Shown here one piece after another: positions 22,072-34,515 of a stretch of 64,000 bases of DNA. The translations under genes were made by a program, and so were the position numbers. The notes below the pieces were generated by a model that did not search any database, had not been told where the DNA came from, and saw only the letters and a list, made by a program, of their open reading frames with translations. The stretch's first letter is position 1, and each line of letters starts with the position of its first letter. Source of the stretch: Dactylellina haptotyla (lineage: Eukaryota; Ascomycota; Orbiliomycetes; Orbiliales; Orbiliaceae). The stretch is from assembly GCA_031310005.1 (NCBI GenBank), contig CM062388.1, positions 2,046,001 to 2,110,000 of the forward strand, written 5' to 3'.

Positions 22072-23438
22072 TTATTGTTGTATGAGGGTATGGCCGGGAC
22101 GCAACGCCTGCAGTATAGATGCATCTCCCCGCTGATTTCATCCACCACTCCACTTTTAAGCAGCAGAGGTCTTTTCATAACTTTGAAAAAATTCCTGCCG
22201 TGTTTATTCCGGCGTTTCGAGTGCTCTTTTTATCCTCATGTTTGCGATGATCCGTCCCTCAGTTCAGAAATTTGTTTTCTTTGAGGGCTTTGTAAAGTCA
22301 CATAATCAGAATGTCAGCTCTATTACTTTGAAATTTGCCGTTAGAATAGTTGGTTAACTATTAATCAAATTTAACCATAAATACCTCTATATAGTAGTTC
22401 ATCCGTGGTTTTACACACACATCTAACGGTTCGTCATAAACTTCTTCCTAATATTCAATAACCCGAACGGAGAAACATCCGGTAAAGGTCAATGCGAGAT
22501 CCGAGATAGTGGCTAGATATCCGTATTCGGTATTATAATTTCCCGCAGGAACTACCGTGCGTTGCAAAATATCTAATTTAGGAAAATAATATTTAGGTGT
22601 GGGAAATCGAGCGTCCAAAGTATTGGCAAATATCATGTGCATATTCGCTGCGCAGCGGCTTGGAAGTTATGACACAAGAGGATTTTGTATTTTTTTTTTT
22701 TGTTACCTTTGGATCCCGCCAAATTTTACTGTGACATTTCCTTTCAAGCGAATATATCCCTTGCTTTTATTGGTGGGTCCGTGTTAACTATATTAAACGG
22801 TAACGGCATCGTATTAGGGAATATCGCCATGGTAAACAACTCGTATGATCATGTCGAGTTGTCTGCCTGCCGGGTCACCGTTGTCGGCCCGATACCCGCG
22901 TAAGTAACGGAGTAATGGCTAAACTTTAAGAAAATCCGAGACTATTATCTCATCGCCACCTCAAGACCTTTGTATTCGATGGACTTTAAAGTGGCTAGTG
23001 ATATTCGGCAGGTTAGCCTTATTTCCCCATGCCAAAGAATTCTCACATTCCAAGTTAACAAGCTCCCGGAGTGACTTCCTTGCTTCGAAAACAATAAGAT
23101 CATCAAGGACCCACGGCTGAATTTATAAATTTCCGGCTTGTGAGTCTTGAGGAGATAGCTTCGGAGCACAGACCCCTGGAACGCCCCACACCTCGCGGGC
23201 CTCGCCACACTGGAATTTCCAGCTAGTGTTGTTTCTCGGTTCCCGTCAGCGAGCATTTGCGGGGCATGGCATCGTTACCATGTTTTTAAAGGACCCAGAG
23301 CCCCTTTCTTGTTGATGGCCTCATCAGTAAAAATTTGAATGCGATAGAACGTTCGGCGGGTCTCTATCCGTGAAGCAAAGAAAAAAGACTTTAGAACCCC
23401 GATTATATCTTACGCCATCCCCAGCCTGCAGTTCACAG
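22072..23438. other. intergenic between secreted protein and regulator
   Basis: 1.4 kb with no supported gene. A 103-codon minus-strand frame (22945-23256) has no recognisable features. The end of this stretch should contain the promoter of the Zn2Cys6 regulator. Confidence 0.4.
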
Positions 23439-25024
23439 ATGGACACAGTATCGGAGAGCCCGTTTATTAGCTTCCAGCCGACGCAATTTACGCCGCACTC
23501 GACCGTCATCCACTTCCGCCAGGAGAAACCTGCAGAACCGAACTCTGGTTCCCGGATACGCCGGTTCCACCACAAAACCAGAACAGGGTGCCGCGAATGC
23601 AAACAGAAAAGGAGGAAGGTACGAAGAAACCTTACAAAACCAAAAAATTATATTGTACTTAATATAAGCGTGTCCATCGTGTTCCGATGTGTTGATATGT
23701 GAATATGCGTTTTTGCGATTTCGATCGAATTAGTGCAACGAGGGGAAGCCTAGCTGTCAAGGCTGTATAAAGTCCGGGATAGATTGCCACTACGAGGACG
23801 TTATCCCACCAAGAGTCCAGCCAAAGAATCGGAAGAAACCCACGAGGAAGCCAGCACCGAATCGATTCGTTTTCATAGAGTTTGGCGAGAATGGCGCCAA
23901 TTCTCAGCGAGCGCTCGCGTCTAACACCGACTTGACGTCGAGCGCCTGGCAAAGCGCCCCATCTACTTGTCTACTTCAAGGTGGCCTTCAAAGTACCGAG
24001 AGTCGAGAAACGATAGCCTTAGAAGCCGAAAATTTATATCTGTTCCGTAATTTTACATATCGGACGCTTCCGCTCCAAACTTACAATAAGAAATTGTGGG
24101 CGCAAGTAACATTTGAAATCTCGTATTCGGTAAGTGAAAAGCCACCTCGAGCTGTCCATGGATCCGTTTCTTACACAAACCTTTCTCTAGCATACCTTTT
24201 TATATAATATAATCGTCGCGCTGGGCGCCTCACACCAGAGATACCTCAAGCGGGAATCTTCTCGCTCCCCTCAAGAAATAACACACTATAATAAAGCGCT
24301 CACCAACTTCCGAGCGAAGGTTTCAGATCCTAAAAGTATACAGAGCGTAGATCCGCAAGTATGGATTTCAGTATTGACTACTGCGGCACTTCTGTCTATG
24401 TACATCATGTCATCGCCAGTGGAGAATTTTGATGTCAGCTGTGATACGTATTTCTCCTTGACACGAGGAACAATGAACCTGCTGGCGGAATCGGCGAGGA
24501 AGGGCCTAGCGCTGCCTGTACCCGCGTCTCAGATAAGAAGGAGGGTCCTAGAATGCGCAGAACCAACTCTGACAATGGACTTCCCCGGTATAGATTACGC
24601 TGCTACAGGTGAGGACAGGGCAATAGGTGAACTTACCGCTCGAAAGCTAGCGAGCGTATTAACCGCCTTGTCGGTTGAAGACCGAAGCTCGATGGACACA
24701 CCTACTGTCGTTAACTTACTCAAGATGGGGCTGGAGTGGGCTGCTTCGGCAGAAGCTTCCCTGATACGGCAGTTCAGAGCGAAGCATAAGAAGGCATATA
24801 TCATCACTGCTCATTTCTACGCAGGGATGTGGAAGATTAGAGAGATTATAAAGGGATTATGTCAGAGGGGCCTGTGGCAGGAGGAAAGTGGCACAGTAGA
24901 TAGTTTCTGGTGGATGTTAACACCAAAGATTTTATGCAAGAAGGCAGTTGAACTACTACCAGGAGAGCCTCGAGAGCGGTTATCATGGGTCCACGACACC
25001 ATTAGAGAGTTGGATACGGATTAG
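23439..25024 (+). CDS. Zn2Cys6 transcription factor, three exons
   Basis: My model joins 23439-23618, 23734-24129 and 24191-25024, all phase 0, giving 469 residues. The zinc cluster is split by intron 1. Exon 1 ends HKTRTGCRECKQKRRK and exon 2 starts CNEGKPSCQGCIKSGIDC, giving a perfect C-X2-C-X6-C-X6-C-X2-C-X6-C with cysteines at 51, 54, 61, 68, 71 and 78. This is the fungal binuclear cluster that binds CGG-type DNA sites. A basic linker follows (RVQPKNRKKPTRKP). Exon 3 reads HTFLYNIIVALGASHQRYL, the helical start of the fungal regulatory domain seen in sterol-uptake-type C6 regulators, and continues with mostly helical sequence to LSWVHDTIRELDTD. Intron 2 (61 bases) has a consensus GTAAGT donor. 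Its neighbour at 25210-26285 is convergent, with stops 185 bases apart. Confidence 0.85.
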
Positions 25025-25209
25025 TCACTTGGCGGCACATTGAATTTTAAAATATATTATTATTATTTCCCACGATGATGCTTTGATCTTACGTGGATAT
25101 TATTCTTTATTTACATGATACTAGAATGTTTCTGGTAGACTTTTATGTACCTTGATATGTAGAGGGGTCCCAACTGGCGTACTCCGATTGAATCCAATAA
25201 TAAAACATG

Positions 25210-26285
25210 TTAGTAAAATTCATCTGCCGGACAAATGAATCTATACTTGTCTCCGAACAGGGGTGCGTCGGCAAATAATCTGTTCTCATAAGCCCAATCA
25301 ACACACTAGTAAAGTTAGCCTTCTATTAATTATTTGTATCATTATCAATAATGGATGTACTAACCTTGCCACCACCTGTAGGGCCAACGTGCATACAATG
25401 CTCGTCGGGGTCTACTGCCGCGAGCATCAAGTGGACAATACGACAAGCAACATTGTCTGCCCATAGTTTGTTAAAAGTTCCAAATGGCTTCTTCGTGAGC
25501 TGTGCGAAACAACTCAGGCCGCCAGCATTAAGACTACCCAGATTTAGCTGCGATAGCATGGTGGCATCTAGAATAGGGTTTAGTCCCAAAGAAGCGATGA
25601 CAGTCGCTAAATTGACGCCAATATTAGGCTTATATTGTGTATTCGCACCCGTGCAGACCTGCTGAGCACCGTCGCATATTTGCTTGGTCGCTATCAATTG
25701 GATAGTTTTGTCATCCCAATTCCCGCCAACAAGAATATTGGTGAAATCTTGGAGGGCAGGGATGTTTAGGTCGTAGTAATCGACACGGCCTTGGTCATCG
25801 AAATGCCAGAAACCCGACTGTTTGAGGTATGTAATGAACTTTCCATAGTCAGGACGCGACGGATCTGCAACAGATATGGTGAAAACTACGGTGCTAGCGG
25901 CTATAGAAGGACAATCTGACGAGAATTGAGTGATATCAATGGCGGTTATGGCACCATAAGTTGGTGCACGAGGTTGAGGTGCCAGGCCGAAGAAGTATTC
26001 AACACTTGTGCGAAAGTTGGTAAAGTTGCCGATGTCTTGGATTCTACCAGAGACAGTCGGGCTGAAGAAAGGATCAATCTCAGGTATCGACGGGTGGCCA
26101 GCTTGAGCAATGATAGGAAGTTGCTTAGGGTAGACTGTGAAGCCATATATGGACTTGATGGTCTGGAGGTTACGGGTGTAGTATGAGGGAGCTCCACGGC
26201 GAACTCGCGGAATACTAGCCGCCATTATAATCGGAACCCCGATATATATGGAAAGAAGAACCCCAAGGTACCGTTGGAACCGCAT
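25210..26285 (-). CDS. secreted protein of a widespread uncharacterised fungal family (GPTGGGK-C end)
   Basis: My model joins exon 1 at 26285-25365 and exon 2 at 25305-25210 (minus strand). The 59-base intron starts GTTAGT and ends CTAG. The product is 338 residues. Residues 1-23 or so are a signal peptide (YLGVLLSIYIGVPIIMAAS) followed by a basic VRR. Recognisable blocks are IYGFTVYPKQLPIIAQAG, GNFTNFRTSVEYFFGLAP, FWHFDDQGRVDYYDL, NKLWADNVACRIVHLML and HVGPTGGGK. Together they match, from memory, a family of about 250-300-residue secreted ascomycete proteins of unknown function ending GPTGGGKC. The splice falls exactly between GGGK and C, and exon 2 adds CVDWAYENRLF and a final cysteine. About 30 extra residues (VNLATVIASLGLNPI region) look like an insertion in this copy. 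Reading through the intron instead would lose the conserved final cysteine. A catalytic role is not established. Confidence 0.75.
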
Positions 26286-29243
26286 GTTTGTGGAATTCGA
26301 ATGGTGGCGGTGAGGGGTATGTGAAAAGTAAGATCTGGAGGGGACTACGTAGCTATGTAGCTAGTAGTCTGTAATTAAATACCAACAGAACCTTTCTAGT
26401 GTCTTATTAGCCTTCCAAGAGAGACCTGTGTCTGAGGAAAGAAATTATATCTACTTGATGAGGGGAAACCGGTGCCTTTTATGAACTAGCTAGTGATTGC
26501 ACTTGCTTTCGAGTCCTCCATCGAAGTCCCTATCAAATCCCAATTTCAACGTGGAAATCAATTAGTTGAATAATGTATGTTGGGCGAACAAGAAAACAAC
26601 GTGTACCCGTACGGCTGAACTGATTCACATGAGGGACATTGGGTCTAGAGGGGTGCATATAACCCTAAGACGGATGCATCGTGCATTGGGCGGTTGGTGG
26701 TGTTGAACTGAACCCTGGATGCAAGGACGGCAAGTCGTGTTGGTGACCGAAATGGGATGAGATATGTAGATCCCGTTACACATAGGGTTATTCAAGATTA
26801 TTAGATTGCTAGTGCGAGTCTAGTGCGCCGCTGCGACTTATTTGATGTCATAAAATTTCCATTGTCGAACGGGAATCTTAAGGAAGCGAGGCTAAGAAGC
26901 GCCTCAAGGTACCCAAAGATCATTTTTAAGTGCCCACTTTGTGGCTTTTGATCAAGCCCAATCCTCTGGGCGTATCTTGTCGCGATAGATTCTGTCTCAC
27001 GGATTTTGGATGCCGGCCAAGAGGAAAATATGTATCCGCTTCCAACGTCCCGCGATTTGGCGGAAGGCTTGAATGCCAACCCGGTATAAGGGATGACTAA
27101 AGAAAAGAGTAAGATTACACGAATTCAGGAGAATTAAAGTTCGAGTCGCTCAAACTAAGAAGTCTAGACTAAGTAGTTCATAATTTTTGAGGGTTAATTT
27201 TGCCCTTCAGTGATAAGCTTTTACGAGTTATTATCTATCGCGAAAGAATGGGTTGCGGTAAGCCAACCTAGGAGCATGGTATTCAATACCCTTTGTGAAT
27301 GTTTAAGAACCAGCCCCTTTGGCATTTCCATAGAAAGCTCTAATTATTGACCAGTGAGGGAGCAAGCTTGGCGAGGGAGCTCTACGCCCCCTGGAAAACA
27401 GAGGATTTATGCTCAAGGGCACTACTCGGGAGACGGGCCACGAAGATTCGGCTAGCTAGTTTTGGGAGAATGTCTTAGATTTGTTACACACAAAAACTGC
27501 CCTGGTCAGCTAGCCTCCCGTCTTCGAGATCGACACTTGTTAACCAGAACCTTCTTTACAATTCCTGTTATCATTCGGGATGTATTTGCGTAAATCCCAA
27601 TCAATTGCGACACCGATTGGTGTTCTGAGAGATTCTCACGGCCACATGATATTGTTGCCAAGTGTATTTTTGGTTAGCGATTGAGAATCTGGCGGCGATT
27701 TCTCGTTCTCTAATTGCAAGCATGTGAGTTGAAGGAATGCATTTACTCTCGTAATCGATGCTAATTGTGGCTAACGCAAGGGCTTAGGGGGTGAAAGTTC
27801 TCTACTCATCCGGTGTCTGAATTCATGAGTGGTTGGATCACTCATCAGCTGCAGCTGGTAAACGTGTTTGCCAGAAAATGTTGTGCAAGCAAATGACGAA
27901 ACTCGTTGTTCCCGAATATGTTGTCTCGCAAGGCGAGATGCTGTACTAGTCCCACAAAGCCGAACATGATCATTTTCGAATCTTCGAAGTTTGATCTGAT
28001 AGGTTTCGTATTTCTGGCTGCACGAATTTCCAAGCCGGGAAGCAGCCCACCATCACGTCGATCAGTTGCGGAACGGACCCGATTTTAAATATTTTATTCG
28101 GCTCATGCGGGGAATTCTCTGGGACTAAATCAAGTTTTATGCACGATGTTGGAAATATATCCCGATCTCGCGTTTTCGCGAATTGCTTGCGACGTGTCCC
28201 CGAAGTTTGACGTTTGCTGGTTGGTGCTTCTCTTTTGAATAGCAAGGTCTTCTGTACCCCACCTGCCTACCCCTTCTCTTGGCTGGTCTGGAGTCGGCCG
28301 GAATCTGAGATTCATGTTTGTCCTGGAGCTTCATTCCCCGATCTATCATCCCTGGAAGGAGACGGAATACGCAGTGCAGTTCCCCTCCAATCCTCGATGA
28401 TGCCGCTCAGCTTGGTGTATCGTGGCCCACTATACGTCAGGCATATGAGCAGGGGTCGGAGCTGAGAGACATGGATGATTTCGAAGTGCGGGACACAGGG
28501 CTGATCCGTCTACTGGTTGGTTGAGTCCTCAAATGGTGTAACTGGGGTTTCAAAATCGTCAAATGGATGTTCTGGAGTAATCCTGGGTTAATTCTGCCGT
28601 TGTCATACTACGGTCTACTATGATATCAGGTCGCTGAGAATATAACCCCCAAACGCGGCTGAAGTCCCGAATATCTCATGTCGCCGTCCAATGGAAATCT
28701 CGAGATTTTCAGTTGCGGTACATAGAGGTGCATAAGCCTTAGTCTGACCTTCGCACTGGCTGATTTCTAACCAGCACCGCGACCGAGCGAGAAATTAGCT
28801 GCGATGGCGGACATGGAACCCGCATGTCGCATGATCATCACTTCTGGGCAGCGGCTGGGCTGAAGAAGTCCAAGAAACTATATATTGAGCGGGATCGAAT
28901 GCGACCAGCGACGTCAGACTATTCCTCTTTTCTTCGTGCTCCCGCAATTCTCTTAGCTTTTTTTGAAGTCATATTCTCACATCCGAAGCGCTGCCTAAAG
29001 CATCTGCTGGTATCGCCTCCGCTTTGAGAATTTTCAGCCTTAAATTAACAAAGAAAGCGAACGCGCGACGGGATAATTCCGCGCGTTGCCATTTTCGGAA
29101 TTCTTACAGAATAACACACAACGCAATTTCTTGATCAGCCCGCATTTTCGTCTACTTCGGTGAAGTAGTTTGCGAAGGAACAGCGCTAATTATAAAGACA
29201 AAAAACATCCATAAAATATCTTCACTGAGAAACTATCATTAAA
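26286..29243. other. 3 kb intergenic stretch with one diverged repeat copy
   Basis: No gene I can support. Frames such as 26801-27079 (minus) and 28318-28524 (plus) are open but unrecognised. One copy of a dispersed repeat lies at 27921-27959 (partner at 56957-56995). The last 200 bases are the promoter side of the DUF2235 gene. Confidence 0.4.
27921..27959. repeat. diverged dispersed repeat, copy 1
   Basis: 39 bases beginning TTGTCTCGCAAGGC and ending GTCCCACAAAG. It matches 56957-56995 at 35 of 39 positions, with weaker similarity extending upstream. In both copies the minus strand reads F-x-FVG-x-V-x-HLALRD-x2-F, so the pair may be a relic of a coding repeat of unknown family. Confidence 0.45.
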
Positions 29244-31271
29244 ATGTCGGCTACTACGTCATCCACGGCGAGAGCATCCACAGTGAGAGCCTCTTCGAAC
29301 CGTATCATTATGCCAGATGGAACCATTTCCGTCACATCGTCTACTTACAAACGAGTTATCATCTGTTGTGACGGGACTTGGCAGGGTTCGGACAAGGGAG
29401 TTGCGACCGTTCCATCAAATATTGCCCGCCTCGTGAAGGCTATAGCACCAAAGAAAAAGGATGACGACGGACATGAGACCCAACAAATCGTATACTATCA
29501 GAGCGGGATTGGGAGCACAAGCTGGGGAACGGTCGGAAACATGGCAGCAGGTAAACCCCTCGCCAAGAAGAACAAGCAGCTCAGAAGCACACTCTCTAAC
29601 TTGCGAAATTTTTACAGGTGCAACCGGTGCTGGTCTGGACGATAACGTTCTTGAAGCCTACTATTTCTTGTGCAACAATGTGGAACCAGATGACGAAATT
29701 TTCCTCTTTGGATTTTCCCGTGGCGCCTATACTGTCAGAACACTCTGCGGTATGCTCGAGGAGTTCGATATTATCGACCGATACAGCTTGCATCAATTCC
29801 CTTCTATTTACAGCGCGTACAAAGAACGCAACGCCAAGAATTCAGACGAGTTCAAGGCGATGTACGCTAATTTGAGTGTTGTTCTTTCCGACAACGACCA
29901 GGATACACTTTCCAAGACATTGAAAACGGGTAAAATCGTCAGGTATCCTGCCACCGTCAAGGTTATCGGATGCTTTGATACCGTCGGTAGTATGGGCATC
30001 CCCGAGGGAAGGATGGTTAGGGCGATGAATCTGAACCAGTCCCAGAAATTCAGAGATCCTAGACTGTCCATTAGTAAGTTTCACCTAGTATCTTTTTGTG
30101 CTACGACGAAATGCTGACAATGTGAACAGAGGTCCAGAATGCTTTCCATGCCTTGGCGCTCGACGATCACAGAATAGCATTCACACCGACGTTGTGGCAT
30201 GAGCCATATGAAACTCGAGATGAAGAAGCTCGTTTCTCACGGCCCAATCTCATTCAAGTCTGGTTCCCTGGGTAAGTTGTAAACCCCCACGAGGAGCCTC
30301 TGTGATAGCGTATATCTGATAGGCTTTAAAACAGTGTTCATATCAACGTCGGTGGAGGTAACTCTGATAATAAGCCGGTTGTGATTCCCCGTGACAATCC
30401 GGACGATGGTATCCTTACACCAAATGAGTTCGTTAAAAAGAACGAGACTGTGTCGCAATGGCTGGGTGGCAAGATATCTTCCGGTGTCGCTGCCATAAAT
30501 CCCTTTAACTCAGCACCCGAAAAGGGCTCCGACGGAAAATCTAGCTATTCCAACGCCGACGAAGAAGAACTCGCTGATATCACTCTCATGTGGATGATCG
30601 ACCGATGCCGCCCCTTCCTATCGTTTAATGAAGCTTATTTAGACTACTTGGTTGAGCAACATGATGTAAAAATTTCCATCATTCGAAAGGAGTCACTTGG
30701 AAAGTTTTCGCTCTCTCGTTTATGGGGCCAGAAAGATCTCAAGTTCGGATATGCTTGCGGTCCAATTGTTGACTCCTACCAGGGTGTCACGGCCATGGCG
30801 GGTAGCCAGAACCGAGCTCCCGGACAATACACTAGCGATTTCACAGTTGGCAACATCATTGATGAGACACATGACATGCATCATACCAATGAATACATGC
30901 ACCCGTGCGTCAGATGGAGGTACTTTGAGAATGGCGACGAGTACAAGAAGTGCAGAGGTCTAGACGGATTCAAATTGGCCGATTATACCGGCAACTTTGA
31001 GACAAGCCCCGCTAAAGATGATCACTTAGCAACTGGTGTTGTTTGGGAGAAGAAGGTTCCCAAGCCTGCCCCTGGATCGGGCCCTACTATCAGAGTTAGC
31101 GAGATTATGGTTGGGAAGGAAATCGTCTGGGAGGAAGTTGTTGAGGGAAAGAAGATCACTCAGCGCGCAGATAGTTTGGAGTATAGACTCATGGGAGACA
31201 AGATCTGGGAAGCGCTTCAAAAGGGACAGAGCTTTGACACACCGGTTAAGGCGAAGGGGGTATTGTTTTAA
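29244..31271 (+). CDS. DUF2235 (Tle1-like) alpha/beta hydrolase domain protein
   Basis: My model joins 29244-29550, 29618-30073, 30130-30271 and 30335-31271, giving 613 residues. All introns are GT-AG and 55-70 bases long. The DUF2235 family shares a phospholipase-like alpha/beta hydrolase fold with the catalytic domain of bacterial Tle1 effectors and is common in filamentous fungi. Diagnostic blocks are CDGTW (residues 42-46), GFSRGA with the nucleophile-type Ser136 in G-x-S-x-G, a CFDTVGSMG block (Asp near 222) and VWFPG-x-HINVGGG (His304). All three triad-type residues are therefore present, so the enzyme may be active. There is no signal peptide and no transmembrane helix, so it is probably intracellular. 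The C-terminal 250 residues are the usual family extension (WMIDRCRPFLSF, GRRY-like basic stretches). The substrate is unknown; a lipid ester is inference from the fold. Confidence 0.88.
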
Positions 31272-32976
31272 AAGGGCCCTCTCGAATTTGACCTACCGGG
31301 AAAAATTAAAGAAATGACCAGGCTATAGGCCGAAGCTTGGGGATTGTAGCTGGAGAGAGCAAGTGTAATCAACTATACAGACATCAGAATTCTGATTAAT
31401 ACCATATGATATTTTAAGGTCCAGTAAAGAATAGTTGCTTCCTTTGCTTCAGCAGTTGTAGCTCAAGTGCCATGATCAAATCCTTAGAGTATGGAACTCT
31501 ACAATGCCATTAAAATCTGAACATTATGGTCTCGTAGCTGGTTAGGAAGCAACTATGATACAGGATTTCCGGGAATACCTTATCAAACCGGACAGCTGAG
31601 TAATAAAAAACAGGTCTTAGACAAACAAACGAATGAAATCAATATTGCCACGGGTTCTCTTGTTAGTCAAAGGCAAAGCTGAGCCAAAAGGTTCGACCTA
31701 GACACTGGTTAATGGCTCCCAAGACAGTGAATTCATCCGTCTCCCTGATGGATGAACAATTTAGCGAACAAAAGATAGGCAGGGATGATAGGAAGTGAAT
31801 CTTGTTTCCGAAATGCATTACGCGAGGGAGTGAATAATCTTGTGCAAACGGAGATCAGGGAGACCTCGACACCTTCTCTAAGGCTTAGTTCCATAGAGAC
31901 TGCATTCTAAATTTAGCGCTCATAGAAATAAGATATTGAGCATGCAGGAGGGGAGGTTTCTAAATCGCAAAAAAACGAGTCGAGGCTCATGACCATAATA
32001 AACGAAGAGTTCCAGTTTATCTCTCTGTAAGCGCTATTCTAGGACCAGAACAACAGCGTTACTTTCACTTTTTAAACTGAGTCTGAATCATGGTCGTCAA
32101 AACTGTTCGAAATCATATGCACACTAACTGAGTAGTACCACTCCCCACGAATTCAAGCATATGGCGGGACTTAGAGTTCATTCAAGAGTTGCACGTAGCT
32201 ATAGTCCTAGATGGCAATACGATCGCCCATGATCTAATTTAGGATTGCATTTGATATGCCCCGAATAATTAAATTTCTTCCTCAGCGTGAGCAGCCTATA
32301 TTCCTAAATTCCCAATAGGTACTAGATCTTGGTTTCGTTTATTGCTTCCGCGTCGTGCTGTAGCAACAAGGTTGTGCTCTTCGCGCGCCGCGTCTGGTCT
32401 ATGAGACATGCTGTGCTGGAGGAGTGCTGACTAACGAGATATTCACCCGGATTGGTCGGAGTTTTGTGTTGCCTGCAAGACCAGGTCGATTCGAATTCGG
32501 TGGTATCATATCTTCTGGCGTATACTTGAGACTCCGTATGCCGTTTTTCAGTTCTAAAGTTAAAAAAATCCGATCCCAAACTAGTGGAGATCTTGGGATC
32601 AAGTGTATCAAAGTCTGAAGCTGGGCTGCACTGAGTGACGTTTCGGATGCTGCTGAAGACCTGTTACCAACTTGGTGTTGCGTTTCAAATGTTAGAGCTT
32701 TGTCTGGGCCTCAACCTCAGACCAAGCTATTCCGCACAGGGAAAGCTCGACTTCGGCTTGCAGAGCAATGCCTACATCTTTGGGAATAGATCATTTTTGC
32801 CTATAAATGCTACATATTCGCCTTCCTGAGTGAGATAAATCTATCACATCCAAATTGCACTACTTCCAAACGAATTTTACCTGTTTTACTTTGACAATTT
32901 TAAAATAATAATACGAAATAATACTTAGAACGCGCCGGCGCATTCTTCTCCGAGTTTTCAAATTATATAGCATAAA
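31272..32976. other. 1.7 kb intergenic stretch
   Basis: No supported gene. A few frames of 64-85 codons around 32322-32829 lie on both strands without recognisable content. The promoter of the HsbA-like gene should lie at the 3' end. Confidence 0.4.
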
Positions 32977-33605
32977 ATGGATAAAGTTAGCAAGAATCTT
33001 TCTGATATTGAACGTAAGCTTGGCAAGGCCAACAAGATTATTGCCAAAGGCTCCAGTTTGAAACTCGGAGACGCTATCAAGCTTGGGCAAAAGAGCAACG
33101 CGATAGTATCCACCATCAGGAAAGGCATCAAGGAATACGATGTAAGTTGAGGGTCTATGCAACATTTCCGACTACAGGAGAGAAAACTAACTATGCGAAG
33201 GGTAATGATCCCACTGACGCCGAAGGTCAAAATATTCTTGAACAAATGAAGGTCGTTGTTTCTTTGACGGAGGAACAGCTCGAGCTCCTTGTTCAGAATA
33301 AACCATATGTCGACAAACTTCATGTTGGTGGTAAGATAAAATCTTTCAATTCTCTTTAATCTGGCCGAATATAAATCAATCTTAACGTTTATTCTCTAGG
33401 TTTGGTTAAACGAAATATCGAAAAGAACAAAGACGCCGGCGAAGAACTGTCTAGATTGATGTTGGAAAAGGCTCCTGCTAGTCTTCAGGGGGAGGCTGCA
33501 GCATTGGAGCAACGACGGAAGGTTGCTTTTGAAAAAACCATGAAGTGTTATGCGGGAGCCACGGGCGGGGAAGACCAAGCTGATGGGGAAGAAGATTCCG
33601 ATTAG
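32977..33605 (+). CDS. HsbA-like helical protein without signal peptide
   Basis: My model joins 32977-33141, 33201-33330 and 33400-33605, giving 166 residues. Donor 1 is GTAAGT. The acceptor at 33200 is AAG, but it follows a perfect ACTAAC branch and keeps phase 0. Intron 2 has a GTAAGA donor and a CTCTAG acceptor. The product is almost all amphipathic helix. The order of blocks resembles hydrophobic surface binding protein A: an N-terminal helix pair (SDIERKLGKANKIIAKG, LKLGDAIKLG), then MKVVVSLTEEQLELLVQNKP, then LEKAPASLQGEAAALEQRRK. It ends in an acidic GEEDSD tail. HsbA proteins are normally secreted, but here the N-terminus (MDKVSKNLSD) has no hydrophobic signal, so the protein is likely cytosolic or exported without a signal peptide. 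Family call by pattern memory. Confidence 0.6.
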
Positions 33606-34400
33606 TTGATCTATTTGCCCGTTATGCGAGTTCTGCCAAAGAACACATCAAGTTATTTTAGCGCCTCAGTTTTCATTTTCAATTTATCACGTAACGTATC
33701 CGCGTTTTAACATTTGGAATCTCGATAGTAAAGCAGAGTTTTTGGTTCCCACGATGGGGCTCGTGTGAATGTTTTAATTCTAGGTTTCCATTATTAAATA
33801 TATGTGAAACCTCGAATTGAAGCCCAAGAGATGTTCACCTAGTACCCAACAAATCCACGTGAGCGTTGGGCAGCAGAAGCTCTTGGTGGCAAGAAATTAT
33901 TAAATTTAGACTTTCCACGATGTTGACTATCAAGGTATCGTGTTGGAACAGGGGATATTTCATCTGTACCTTTTGAGAGTGTACGAATGATATCAAGGAT
34001 TCATGAATAAATTCCATGTGCCAGCTGATGCAGTGACACGGCAAATGCCGTCAAATCATTCAAAGAAGCGGAAATAAACAAATACGGGTGTCCCGAAACT
34101 TGAAACTGGTCTCTTTCTCGCGAGAGACATTAGTTCTGCTAAAAACGAGGGGTTCAAGGATTCTAATCGCGTCGCTTAGGAAGTGAAACATCAACAGGAG
34201 ATCTAGATATGGTATCGGGGAATTACTATTATGCCTCTGAGATGTAATATATAATGTATCTGCAGCCTGTTCTTGAGAAACTGGTCCACCACCTATCACA
34301 GCAAGATACCTACATTCCTTTCGCTCCACTATCTTTTATACTGGTTCGTCAGTAATACAATCTCTTTCACGCAAGTACTTAAGTCAAGTTTTTGGAGTTT
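33606..34400. other. intergenic
   Basis: 3' flank of the HsbA-like gene and upstream region of the CRAL-TRIO gene. No additional gene seen. Confidence 0.4.
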
Positions 34401-34477
34401 GTAAGGATCTCCAAATTTTAGGACCCAAATCGTCTCGGTACGCTGATTTGAATTATAACTAACTGATTATATCGCAG
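34401..34477 (+). other. likely 5' UTR intron of the CRAL-TRIO gene
   Basis: GTAAGG donor at 34401, canonical AACTAAC branch near 34457 and CGCAG acceptor ending at 34477, 38 bases before the start codon at 34516. No ATG lies just upstream in the preceding sequence, so this looks like an intron in the leader and not a coding one. Confidence 0.45.
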
Positions 34478-34515
34478 GTATATTTTGCACTAATAGGAGA
34501 TTTACTGTGCAAACA

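Noticed and set aside
22945-23256. 103-codon minus-strand frame
   Set aside because: No recognisable motif and no supporting splice signals.
28214-28524. Two overlapping plus-strand frames, one reading QLGVSWPTIRQAYEQGSEL
   Set aside because: Protein-like for about 40 residues only, with no start context or splice partner found.
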